64,000 bases of DNA from Tyzzerella sp. (GTDB lineage: Bacteria; Bacillota; Clostridia; Lachnospirales; Lachnospiraceae): contig JAFUOS010000013.1 in NCBI GenBank assembly GCA_017472665.1, forward strand, positions 186,001 to 250,000. Direction: 5' to 3'. Shown piece after piece: positions 35,801 through 45,200 of the stretch; within the stretch, counting starts at the first letter, position 1; each line of letters opens with the position of its first letter. The translations under genes were made by a program, and so were the position numbers. The notes under the pieces were generated by a model. The model saw nothing but the letters and a program-made list of their open reading frames with translations. It ran no database searches and was not told the DNA's origin.

Positions 35801-38800
35801 AAACGAAGATACTTATACCAATAATCTTGGTTATATACGCGCTCAGGAATTATATCCTGACGTTCTTTAGCAAATGCTAAATACGCTTCAGCATTCCATG
35901 CACCAGCCGATTCACGATTTGTCCACATCAGCTGACGAGCCTCATACAAACCATAGATAAAGCACCAGTAAACATTGTCTCTACCGTTAAATACAGCACC
36001 ATCTCCTAAATCGTCATAACCTTCGCTTCCGAACGGAATAACCAACTTACCAGTGTTGTTATTTCCATCAGCCGTATCGTTGTCGTAGTTCTTTACTAAG
36101 TGCCAGTGTACTAAGTCTTCAGTACCCCAGAACGTATTTTTACATACATTATCAACCATTGCATGTTGTTCAATGAAAACATAGTGATATACCATAGAAT
36201 CCATGATTAAATGGTCTTCACACTCAGACAACATCTTCGCCATACGATATTCATATGTATCATGTGTATACGTACCAGCGTATGTGTCAATTGTCAATCC
36301 AGCTAAAACCTCTCCGTCTTGACCTGTACCTCTAAAGGTATATGCTTCAAAAGTAACTTCCTCGTCTAAGGCTTCATCCGTATGAGCAGCCGGGTTGCCA
36401 TTCGCAAACCAATGTACCAAGTTAATGAATGCAGTTTTCATATCATCTGTCGGAGATTCTGGATATCTGAATTCAAAATAATCTTCACTATCCAGTTGGT
36501 CTACGTTGAATGTAGGGTCTAACATCATACAGTGTGTAGAGTTGTTATCCTTCGTTTCGATACAACATTCGAGAGGGTTATCTAAATCATGGAAAACAGC
36601 AGAGTTGTTTTTACTATTACCCATGTTACAAATTGCATACATATGATAATTATCATCAGCAAACAATCCATGAGATTGGTCTTTAATAAATTGAACACCG
36701 ATATTATGCTCCATACAGTCTCTGGAGTTTGGATTTTTAAGTCTGTATGCAGTAATATAAGGTTGGTAACGGTGATACCATTCGGCAATACACATATTGT
36801 TGATGTTTTCGCAAGAAGCGATATTTACTTTTGTATTAAAGTAATTAACACCAATAGAGTTATCACTCATGCTATATGTATCAATATGGTCGCCATTACC
36901 ATCGGTAAACCCTTCAGTAAAATTACCATCTGTATTTGCACCAGAATCTTTGTAGTCTACAGAAGAAGTACCTTGAATATTGATTGTAACATTGTTTGCA
37001 GTTAATTGATGTCGTGCATCACCAGCGTTGTAAATCTGCTGATAACTACATCCGGTTACATAGTCCTTTTTACCCTCAGTCATTCTTGGAATATCCCAAA
37101 GATGAACTCTACACTTCGGGTTCTGCTTCGCGAGTTCTTCATATGAAATTTCGCCAGATTCTGTGAGAATGTTATTTCTGTTATATCGAGCCACCATTTC
37201 TTGAGCGTTTGGTGCATCTGCGATAAAGTTTTCAATATGGTTATCCATCGTCAGATATGACTCATATGCTTTGACCATATAAATATAAACATCACAATCG
37301 GTAGAACCGATTACAACTTTTTGTTTATTGATATGTGTAAAGTTATCATCAGTTGCATAAACATTTGTGCTTGTTAATACACCATCAAGATATGTTTGAA
37401 TATATCTATATCCGCTGTCTGGAGCAATGTCGTACTCAAATTCTGTATAAGAACCTTCAGCGTATTGAATATCGAGCGTATTCTGTCCAGAACGAGCAGT
37501 ACCACCATTTGCACCAAGTTCGATACCAATACCACTATCCATACATGAAAGGAATACAGCGTCATAATCACGGCTATTTAAAGCCTTAAAGATAACTTTA
37601 AAGTTTTTACCGTTTGTTTTTGCTTCATTACCAAATAATTCGTAATTGATAGTTGCAGTAGTACCAGCCTTAATACAAATATATTGTCTGATATTACCGT
37701 TCTCATCAGTCTCGGTCTTAATACCACCATTATTCCAATCGAAATTATCGGAAAATGTCATATTAACACCATTGCTGCTCCAAGAACGCAAAGCGTCATT
37801 TCCGGCAATGTCACTTGCTTTCAAACGAAATGCGTATCCCGGAATTTCTTCATTTTCAATATCCAGTTTCTCAACTGTTATCTTAATAGATTTGACTGTA
37901 TCTCCAGAAGTAATAGTTAATTGTTTTTCCCCAGCTGTATCAGGAGTGTAGTTCCAATAATGAAGTGTTCGGTCTACGTTTGTCCATGTGGCAACATTTA
38001 CCCCATCAACAGCAAGAACTGCATCGGCAGTAAGAGATGACGGATTGTATATCGCAACTGGAATTTGCAGTGTATTATGTTGTGTCATCGTTACGTCTGC
38101 TATAGGACTTCCAATTACAGTAGACAGATTATCTGTATCTACAAACATCATGTCGTGGAAGATTGACTCTGAACGAATTTCTTGTTTATTTACAGTAGCA
38201 GTAAGATACAGTTCAACCATATGGCTTCCGTGAGGATATTTGTCAATGGTTGCATACTGTTGAACACCAGAACGTGTTGTTTCACTTGTAACCACTTCAA
38301 CACCATCAATCAAGATGTGTGTTGTTTTCGATAAATCACCATAAGGCGTCCATCTGATAGCCACAGTATCAGAAATGTTTACGGTAGTATCGTCGTAATC
38401 CCATACTGCATACATATTGATAGCATTGACAGACCAAGTCTTTGTTGTGATTGTCGGTTCATCACCACCAGTATCAACACTGACTGAAATTTTAACGTTA
38501 TTAGTACCAACTGCAAGGTATTTGCCAATATCAAAAGAGTTATCGCCCTGATGTACGACACTGGTTGCTTTCTTTACATTACCAACATACCATGTTGCTG
38601 TACCATCACCCACCATATCTCCGGCAGAATCAATTGCATTAAATGTGAATTCGATAGGGCATTCATCACCATATACGCACTGAGTAGATGATGCAGTGAT
38701 TCTGGTAATTGATGCAGAACCTGTAGCAGATGCACCACCGCCACCAGAAATTTCGATTTCCTTTGTTTCTCCGTCTGTATAAACTACAGTGATACCATTT

Positions 38801-40437
38801 TCACTCTTATTTACGTCTTCAACCTTAATAGTTGTATCTTTTGTATCAACAATTTTTGAACTTCCATCTTTGAAATGAACTTGAATACCTGCGTCAGCTT
38901 CAGTAATATCAGAAACGAGATTACCTAACGAATCTACTTTTGCACCAATAAGTTCAATTTTGTTATTTTGCTCTTCAATGATTGCACTTAATTCCAAGTT
39001 TTTATCGGACAGTGTTGATATCATTGTGTCAATTTCATCTTTTGTATACGAATTTCCTCCAATTGCATGGAAATTACCATTGATGTATCTATAATGCACA
39101 TATGACCCTTCGTCATTCAAAACATAGTAATCTGTAAACTCATTTCCTGTTTCTGGAAGTTCGGATACAATTTCTGCGATAGACCCTGCAACAACTTCCC
39201 AATATCCATCAATCCATTTGTAATACAGACATCCTGAATCTGATTTGAGAATGTAGTCAACATCTTCTTCGCCTACTTCTGGTAAGATATCTACAACCAT
39301 TGTAGATGAGCTACCAAATACATCCCATTTGGCATCTCCGTTATCATCGATAATCCACCAATATTTATCATATCCAGTACCGGCATTATTTGGTACTAAA
39401 TAGAAAGTCATACTTGCACCAACTAAAGGTAATTCGTCAACAATTTCAATTGAAAATGCTTCGTAATCGGCAAGTAAAGCTTGTGCATAAGTTCTTGATA
39501 ATGTTACGGCACCACGCACAGCATCACCAAGATTTGTGTAATATATCGTATCGGTCAGTTTATACGCATCTGCGATTTCATCTTTGACATCATTCAGTTT
39601 ACGCTCAACTGTATCGGCTTTCGCCTGTGCATATGAGAAGATATCAATTTTCAATCCTTGTGGGTCATATACATTAGGTTGCATCGCTGTATCAGCCTTG
39701 ACCAATGTTTCTTCAAATCCAGAATCAACTTTTTGTCTTGTAACACTTCCGTCCTGAATTGTCATATTTGCTAATTGACCGCTAGAAAGATATTCATCCA
39801 TTTCTTTTTGTACAGCTTCTGAAATCAGTTCAGCAATTATTTCGTTATTCTCTAATTGTGTAACTTTAATCGTCAATTCATCGACTTCTGACTGTTCGGC
39901 TTTTGTTGCCACAGCTTCCGCATTCGCTTTTTCCGCAGCTTTTGCACGTGCGATTTCTGTTTCCAAATCTGTCTGATTGGCTTTATCATTGATTTGGATT
40001 TGCAACTGTTTATCAGCATCAGCTAATTCAGAAGCATGTTGCTCGTTCATTGTTGCGAGTGCATTAACTTTTGTTACAAGTTGGTTATATAAAGATAAAG
40101 AAATATCTGTACTTTGTGCATCTGATACAAGGATATTTTCATCAATTGTCAAAGTTAAGTAATTGGTTGTGGCGATTGTGTTTTCGTTACTTCCGTATAA
40201 CATTACCGTACATGTACCAACACCAATTTCAGATGGGAGATAAGCAGCTTTATCATCATCTAGGTATGCGTTATATGCCACACCATTTTGCATAAATTGA
40301 GCAAACGTCGCTAGTCCATCCCAGTCACCAGATGTATTAAATACAAAACGAACAAATTCTTGTGTTCCAGCCACGAGGCTCTTTAAATTTGTCGCAATTT
40401 TCAATTTTTGATTGGCGACATTAACTAATATGTCCAT
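32854..40437 (-). CDS. Giant modular tail protein, DGR target, presumed receptor-binding protein
   Basis: This 2,527-aa protein reads as a mosaic; boundaries are rough. A BppU-like baseplate N-terminus spans 1-115 and a coiled coil spans 120-230. Three tandem repeats of about 40 residues lie at 325-460 (each V-x-x-LP-x-x-G ... ending in a Trp or His turn). Ig-like domains span 565-860, and a concanavalin-like lectin domain spans 860-1062. A CotH-like stretch lies at 1100-1560 (VTINIQGTSSVDYKDSG). Leucine-rich repeats span 1650-1840, InlB-type B repeats 1895-2055, and a second lectin-like domain 2087-2279. The C-terminal domain (2290-2527) has the WWERSP ... GVVPCFSI pattern of C-type-lectin/DUF6273 folds. 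Its last 45 residues carry the DGR variable repeat. It probably forms the fibre that contacts the host. The ATG has GGAAGG upstream. Confidence 0.88.
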   Translation of the reverse strand: MDILVNVANQKLKIATNLKSLVAGTQEFVRFVFNTSGDWDGLATFAQFMQNGVAYNAYLDDDKAAYLPSEIGVGTCTVMLYGSNENTIATTNYLTLTIDENILVSDAQSTDISLSLYNQLVTKVNALATMNEQHASELADADKQLQIQINDKANQTDLETEIARAKAAEKANAEAVATKAEQSEVDELTIKVTQLENNEIIAELISEAVQKEMDEYLSSGQLANMTIQDGSVTRQKVDSGFEETLVKADTAMQPNVYDPQGLKIDIFSYAQAKADTVERKLNDVKDEIADAYKLTDTIYYTNLGDAVRGAVTLSRTYAQALLADYEAFSIEIVDELPLVGASMTFYLVPNNAGTGYDKYWWIIDDNGDAKWDVFGSSSTMVVDILPEVGEEDVDYILKSDSGCLYYKWIDGYWEVVAGSIAEIVSELPETGNEFTDYYVLNDEGSYVHYRYINGNFHAIGGNSYTKDEIDTMISTLSDKNLELSAIIEEQNNKIELIGAKVDSLGNLVSDITEADAGIQVHFKDGSSKIVDTKDTTIKVEDVNKSENGITVVYTDGETKEIEISGGGGASATGSASITRITASSTQCVYGDECPIEFTFNAIDSAGDMVGDGTATWYVGNVKKATSVVHQGDNSFDIGKYLAVGTNNVKISVSVDTGGDEPTITTKTWSVNAINMYAVWDYDDTTVNISDTVAIRWTPYGDLSKTTHILIDGVEVVTSETTRSGVQQYATIDKYPHGSHMVELYLTATVNKQEIRSESIFHDMMFVDTDNLSTVIGSPIADVTMTQHNTLQIPVAIYNPSSLTADAVLAVDGVNVATWTNVDRTLHYWNYTPDTAGEKQLTITSGDTVKSIKITVEKLDIENEEIPGYAFRLKASDIAGNDALRSWSSNGVNMTFSDNFDWNNGGIKTETDENGNIRQYICIKAGTTATINYELFGNEAKTNGKNFKVIFKALNSRDYDAVFLSCMDSGIGIELGANGGTARSGQNTLDIQYAEGSYTEFEYDIAPDSGYRYIQTYLDGVLTSTNVYATDDNFTHINKQKVVIGSTDCDVYIYMVKAYESYLTMDNHIENFIADAPNAQEMVARYNRNNILTESGEISYEELAKQNPKCRVHLWDIPRMTEGKKDYVTGCSYQQIYNAGDARHQLTANNVTINIQGTSSVDYKDSGANTDGNFTEGFTDGNGDHIDTYSMSDNSIGVNYFNTKVNIASCENINNMCIAEWYHRYQPYITAYRLKNPNSRDCMEHNIGVQFIKDQSHGLFADDNYHMYAICNMGNSKNNSAVFHDLDNPLECCIETKDNNSTHCMMLDPTFNVDQLDSEDYFEFRYPESPTDDMKTAFINLVHWFANGNPAAHTDEALDEEVTFEAYTFRGTGQDGEVLAGLTIDTYAGTYTHDTYEYRMAKMLSECEDHLIMDSMVYHYVFIEQHAMVDNVCKNTFWGTEDLVHWHLVKNYDNDTADGNNNTGKLVIPFGSEGYDDLGDGAVFNGRDNVYWCFIYGLYEARQLMWTNRESAGAWNAEAYLAFAKERQDIIPERVYNQDYWYKYLRLYEQKEVTTYIPMLEGGKKNHQREAFVTNNLYYMASQYMGTACTSKSITLRGYTPNEWAGVEPKSELQVMLYNKGYIVTQIGSIFKRQKAEKGQYYTIVFSESGDMNDTVINIHGANLVQAVGDISCLYVGRSDFSAATKLRSLQIGSTAEGYSNNNLTEIGFGTNTMLEHLYIQNCPNVAQTLDLSGCQSLRDLDIRGSGFTGVTFALGGLLENAQLCSPASLNMRSLYNLTDENFTLESYENLSSIRLEDCPNISTLALVNNANNLTRIRVLGVDWELAETTLLNRLLKLMGLDENDRTITVDSTSELYGIHGGSVLTGEVYVSGQVRDQELTNYDKSWDNLDVTYDATQLVQQYLVTYVNADDENTVLFTTYVDRGSTPPDPYAEGYIEKPVKESDAQYVYTFGTETDGVYDTGSGWDDITSVVLSPRTITAVYTETTRKYTVTWYARAGLSLGSVQADYASEVVYSGDTPINTEDEGQYIYNVFAGWDKSTGYITGDTDVYAIWDRAELPAVGKDLKDMSAAEVYGVTSSGRTANYFELKDYIDIQVGHDFDFNNVESQVICENKFFDGNTAIDTGIKLFSEDAPSFTLAIDYEFYGTDTNSTLLACFEEDGSEGFRLRYSGAPNIQWGDKSTNVGFKTRKNICVLRHQKGSDRLFINAFNIADNVYNDAQSTFELVRVRPTSSEATLVLGAIKFIEDGGYDDYGTGWINWCKIWYDDLGATNAQQLASWTHETWRAEYCGAERYRIAGGGSQKTMASFILNNMLDFGHRMNASNTNAGGWDACLMRTFVNTRIYDAFPTVWKSLIKTARISASAGSQSEEILVSEDKVYLAARTELDNSQETPYVGEGSYITWFTSNNSRMKFRGQIIPEDVTYYTDSSTDPTSLTTANVKRGDIWVKSNIGYYYLPQEEFAQHEYYYEPTSNLDASDGGKWLRAQNWWERSPIISNSTYFMSVSHSGGAYSYYASSTYGVVPCFSI
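32861..32991 (-). repeat. DGR variable repeat (VR)
   Basis: This 131-bp segment encodes residues 2483-2526 of the giant tail protein, from LRAQNWWERSP to VVPCFS. It matches the template repeat at every non-adenine position. The substituted codons (residues 2494, 2500, 2503, 2505-2507, 2509, 2511-2514, 2517 and 2519) all correspond to Asn codons in the template. The conserved last stretch before the stop, GGAGTCGTTCCCTG, would act as the homing initiation site. Confidence 0.95.
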
Positions 40438-40520
40438 AAATTTTCCTTCCTTTCATATCGCAAAGGGGCAACCCTTAGTAATATAATGTTTTCTATGTTC
40501 TTTTTTTTTTGTTTGCAAAT

Positions 40521-40551
40521 GCAAAAGAGTGGTACGACTATGTACCACTCT
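40521..40551 (-). terminator. Hairpin upstream of the giant tail gene (candidate attenuator)
   Basis: A perfect 10-bp stem AGAGTGGTAC/GTACCACTCT with a 6-nt loop is followed on the - strand by TTTTGC. It lies in the 165-bp gap before the tail gene and would lower transcription of the tail gene and DGR relative to the other tail genes. Confidence 0.7.
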
Positions 40552-40602
40552 GTAAAATGCTAGTTTGGTGCATTTTTTAATTACACCACATTCATTATTC
40601 AG

Positions 40603-40803
40603 TTATTCTTTTTCCGCCTCTAAAAGTTCGTTATAGCGTTTTCTATCTGTTTCCAATTGTTGTTGAGCCATCAGACGAATATCTGACAGAAAATCTTTCA
40701 TAATCGGTTCTATCACAAATGATGGTAAACCAGATGTGTTAATCAGAGATGTTAGATTTTCAATAAATTCAGCTCTAGCAACAGTGATAGGTTTTTGTAT
40801 CAT
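40603..40803 (-). CDS. Small phage protein, unknown function
   Basis: This 66-aa helical protein (MIQKPITVARAEFIENLTSL ... ending in LLEAEKE) resembles small proteins often found between tail fibre genes of Firmicutes phages. I recognise no domain. It has a good ribosome site (AAGGAAAGGAAATAAAT) and sits between the DUF859 gene and the giant tail gene, so it may help fibre assembly. Confidence 0.6.
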   Translation of the reverse strand: MIQKPITVARAEFIENLTSLINTSGLPSFVIEPIMKDFLSDIRLMAQQQLETDRKRYNELLEAEKE

Positions 40804-40823
40804 ATTTATTTCCTTTCCTTCAA

Positions 40824-42281
40824 TTATCCATTTACAACCGATAGGATATAGTCCGCAAGTGTCATAGCCGTTCCTTCTGCATCATATATGTAAACATTTC
40901 GCATAAAACGTGCATCGAGAGCTACTTCCATTGAATCACTTTCTGCAATCTTTCCGATACCAAGCCCTTTACCGCCAGCACGAAAGTCTAATAATACTTC
41001 GATTGTCGAAATAAACGCATTAGATGTATCTGAATTACCGAGTAAATCCGTTACAACTAATTGAAAGTCGTAGCTACTTGCTTCATCAAACTCAATATCA
41101 TCCAAGGTAATATCTGAACCTGCGATTATTTCTCCGTACTCCGTCCATCCGAAATCGTGTGGTTTCTTGTAGTATAGGGTAGCAGTAATAGAATTCAGTT
41201 CGTTTACGGACGAAAATTCCCAATTTGTTTGAATTACAAGTGTTTTTGCTGACGACTCACTACGGGCTACAATAAACTCATTTACCCTCGGATTTGAATA
41301 CGGATAAAATGTCAGTGTGCCAGCAGTTTTACTTGCAGAATTTCGGCTACGACTATCTTTTGCTACTACATTAAATGTAATATCTCCTGATGAAGTTAAG
41401 ACACCTCCAGTATAATCAAGAGTTGCACCATTTTGTGTGGTTGAATAGCCATCAGAAATAGTATAACTACTGATAGTTGAACTATATTGACCAGAAGCCG
41501 AAGCTTTTACTTTTACTCTTGTATATCCAGTCACACACACACCCCAGTCGGCAACCTGCTCATTATTACTGTTATCGATTTCTAAGGATGCACTATCAAT
41601 AGTTGGTATAACTGATGATGGTACATTCAGAGTAATTGAAATATCTTTTTGTCCAATTTTTGTGTTCCCACTATATGTAATACAACGTAAAGTACCAGTT
41701 CCATATGTAGCGTTTGGTACTTGATTTGCAAGTGCTAGAGGTGGAGTCCACGATACGGATGTACTTGCTGTTTTTGTTGCAATTGTATCTGAAGCATCGC
41801 CAAAATAGTATTCTAATGTATGCGTGAAGGATGAGGTTGCACGAGATATTGTGATTGTTGACGCGCTACCCATAGTTCCGGTTCCCATACTTACCCCAGA
41901 TGTTCTTGGTATCGTATCTAAGGTGAACGTTGCTGAATTTGAACAATTGACAGATGAGTAATATACCGCCGCTTTAACTGATACACTAAATGATTGTGTA
42001 CCGTCAGCAGCATGGTCAATCGTTTTCGTTCCGGTAGTAACAGTACCCACACCACGCATAACTCTATCAGTTTTACTTACGACAGTTTCACCAGCAATGA
42101 CTACTTCCAATGTACGCTCCGCAACTGTATATGGATAAGAACCAGCGGTACTTAATGTCCATGAAATAGTTGATTGGTTGTTTGCAATGGATTGTGTAGC
42201 AGTCCACGAGAGAGTATAACCTCTTGATGTTCCGTCATCTGCATACCAATATCCAGCAGTAACGCTACCGCTTAAAGCCAT
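40824..42281 (-). CDS. DUF859-like phage minor structural protein
   Basis: This is a 485-aa beta-rich protein. The N-terminal GSVTAGYWYADDGTSRGYTL and the following SxWTLST/SDRVMRGVGTV repeats match the DUF859 family of siphophage minor structural proteins. Fibronectin- or Ig-like segments follow, and the C-terminus has RAGGKGLGIGKIAESDSMEV, a common baseplate/fibre tail motif. It lies between the tail hub and the receptor-binding gene and is likely part of the tail tip. The ribosome site is GGAGGAAAAATT. Confidence 0.8.
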   Translation of the reverse strand: MALSGSVTAGYWYADDGTSRGYTLSWTATQSIANNQSTISWTLSTAGSYPYTVAERTLEVVIAGETVVSKTDRVMRGVGTVTTGTKTIDHAADGTQSFSVSVKAAVYYSSVNCSNSATFTLDTIPRTSGVSMGTGTMGSASTITISRATSSFTHTLEYYFGDASDTIATKTASTSVSWTPPLALANQVPNATYGTGTLRCITYSGNTKIGQKDISITLNVPSSVIPTIDSASLEIDNSNNEQVADWGVCVTGYTRVKVKASASGQYSSTISSYTISDGYSTTQNGATLDYTGGVLTSSGDITFNVVAKDSRSRNSASKTAGTLTFYPYSNPRVNEFIVARSESSAKTLVIQTNWEFSSVNELNSITATLYYKKPHDFGWTEYGEIIAGSDITLDDIEFDEASSYDFQLVVTDLLGNSDTSNAFISTIEVLLDFRAGGKGLGIGKIAESDSMEVALDARFMRNVYIYDAEGTAMTLADYILSVVNG

Positions 42282-42292
42282 AATTTTTCCTC

Positions 42293-45200
42293 CTATTCTT
42301 CGGTGTCACCTTCCCATGTCAGAGATACACCGCCATCTTCTCTAGGAGAAAAGAAGAATTTACCTAAAACTAAAGAGTTCTCAATAACACCATTAGGAAT
42401 GTAGAGTTGGTTATTGTTTACATAAGAAACAATCGTGTCGCCTTGTTTAAAATACACGCCACGATTATCAATCAATGTATGAAACTCACTTCCAATAGCA
42501 CCGAGTGTTAATCCATTACCATCGAATCGCATATACTGCTCAGTATCTGCCTTATATTGTTCCAAAATCGCATTGGTTTCGGCTAATACCTCCTGATAAC
42601 GTCTATCAATGTCTGAGTATATGTTTTGTGATTCCGTATGTACGGCATTTTGGATACTAGCACTAAATCTGTCGATGTTACACAAATCGTTCAATGTTTC
42701 TAATGATGTATCAGCAGAAGAGTTTATACGGATTGCACCGTTTAATACTAGGTCTCCATATCCATCAATGTACAACACACGAGTGATTTGTTCTTCGCCG
42801 TCTTCGTCAATAGAACGTCTTTGAATCGTGAACGCCATTTCATTTGTACCATCTTCAACATTATCAGTATAATCAGTTGTTATGACTAAACCACGTTCGT
42901 CCATTGTGATACTATTTTTGGTGTTATAAATCCCAACCTTTTCACCGAGAATTAAATTACCAATCAGCGTATCAGCGATAACACCATATGCTTCTTCAAA
43001 TTTTCCGGTTTCAGGATTGTAGTAGGTAAAATCTCCAATACCTGCCTTTGATGTCAACCAATTATCATCTGTGAGATATAATCCTCGATTGATGATTTTC
43101 AGTTGTTTATCACTATACATATTTGTTGTCGGCAGATATTCACGACATAATATCCCATGAGAATCCCATGTGACATTTTGATGGTCTGCATTATCAATAA
43201 TTTTCATCTTTGTTAATGCAAGACCTTTTGTTGTCCAATCTTCAAGTTGTTTGTTACTTTTTTGTCCTTGACTAGCCTGTCTTGTCACAGCGTCGTATGT
43301 TCCAGCCATTGATGCGGCTTGATTTAATACGCTCTCGGTATCACTTACGCCCGTAACACAACGTTTTACGTCTGAAAATTCGATAGAAATATTTTCAAGA
43401 TTTTCAAAATCAATTGTGTAGGAAACTAATCGTAGACGATAAACTGTATTATCGACCTCAACACGAATCCAATTTCCGACTGCAAAATGCTCTACAAGTG
43501 GTGTGAATTCTTTCATCACAAGCAAATTCTTGAGAGTTGCACTAATTGAATGCTGAAGTGTTGAAGATTTATAAATTTCTTTGTTTGCAACTTCAATAAA
43601 CTCCATTGCGCGATTGAATAACTCTCCATTATCCAATCCATCTGAGATGTAGTTATCGTTTGTATATGTATCTTCTCGTCGGTATGATACAAACTCCAAC
43701 CACAATTCCGTTCCAAGATATCCTTCCAAATTAAGTGAGTTTTGGATATTTGCACGTTCTTCTTCTAGGAATGTTTGTAAACCGTGTTGAGTCAAATCGT
43801 CATCTAAATCATATACGCCGATGATTGTCGCAATTTCACTTTCACGGACTTTCATTTCATCTTGCAAAGCAAGTAATTTTTGATAGTATGGAGTGTATAA
43901 AGCAGAATATAAGTTAGGCGTTTTATCAGCCCACGTATCACTATTTGCAATTCCTTGTTCTATCAGTATGTCTAAGCAAGACTGGCATGAATCTTCAAAC
44001 ATTTGCAAACTTGTTAAGCAATACTTTTTGATTTCTTCCACAAATACACTCAAACTTAATTCAAATAACGAGACAATATCATTTGCGTCATTATCATCTG
44101 CTTTATCTTTTAACGTTTTTTCAAGTTTTTGACGAATGTATTCTTCTTTATCATCATTGATAATTACTTGTGCAGGCAAACTATCAGCAGTATCTGTTTC
44201 ATCAGCGTAATTCGTCACCGTAAAATTACCAACCCATACATCACCATCTAGTACGCCATTTTTTACTTTTACACGATAGCGCGGGTCAACAATTGTACGA
44301 GCAACTGATAACACCGCATTTGATGCACTTGCAGATGAACATCTGCTCAAATCTTCGACAGCAACAGGAGAGAGTGTGTTGGAACCCAACCTTGCAGCTT
44401 GTAATGCCGCCGTTGTACGTGATAATTCTGGTGATGGCATAAAACTGTCATTCAGAAATAAATACAAATCAATCGTGTCATATAATGCATTCATCAACTC
44501 TTGATATCCAACAATTGGACTGGAAATAGTACGTAACTTGTCATTATATACCGCATATTTTTCAATCAGTGCGTTATATGATGTTAATAATTCTTCTGGT
44601 ATACTAACTTTGTGTTCTTTGATGTAATACAAATATGAAGTGTCATATTCACCTAATTTTTGTGATAATTCCGCAGACATATCAGCCCTTGTTTCATCAG
44701 ACATATTCCAAATATATCCACTACCGTTTGGATTGCAGTTTAAAACTGTAGCAGTCATTAAATCGTCACCAGCAACTAGCCTGAAACAGTTTTTGACGGA
44801 AGAAGTATCCGTTGTAAACGTAATATTGTCTGCAAGATTATCTGTAGACACAAAAATACTCGTGTCTTTACCATAGCCAGTCAGAATGTTTTTACTATTA
44901 CATTCCGGACATACATGTGTAAAGTTATCACGAGTTCCACATTCAAGACAGTATGCTTGTAAATCATACACATTGATTTCACGTTTAATTGAGCCATCAT
45001 CATTTGAACTAGAATCAATCACGAAAATACAATCTATTTCATCAGCAATTGTATGAAAAGCATCTAATAAGGATTGACTATCAAACGTGAATGTTCGCTG
45101 TATATTTGCGATACTAACATCAACGTGACCAATCGTGTAATGAGGTGCTTTTTCCATAATGCGATGTAACAAAGAAGCTTCTATATGGTCTTCTCGATAA

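Noticed and set aside
36589..37005. 138-codon open frame on the + strand inside the giant tail gene
   Set aside because: No ribosome site, low-complexity sequence and antisense to a well-supported coding region.
33000..40437. A second variable repeat elsewhere in the tail genes
   Set aside because: I found the template's invariant ends (CAGAATTGGTGGGAGCG and GGAGTCGTTCCCTG) only once outside the template itself.
40490..40515. Strong promoter for the giant tail gene near the A-tract
   Set aside because: A TATATT-like -10 is present, but no -35 box lies at acceptable spacing; the A-tract alone is weak evidence.
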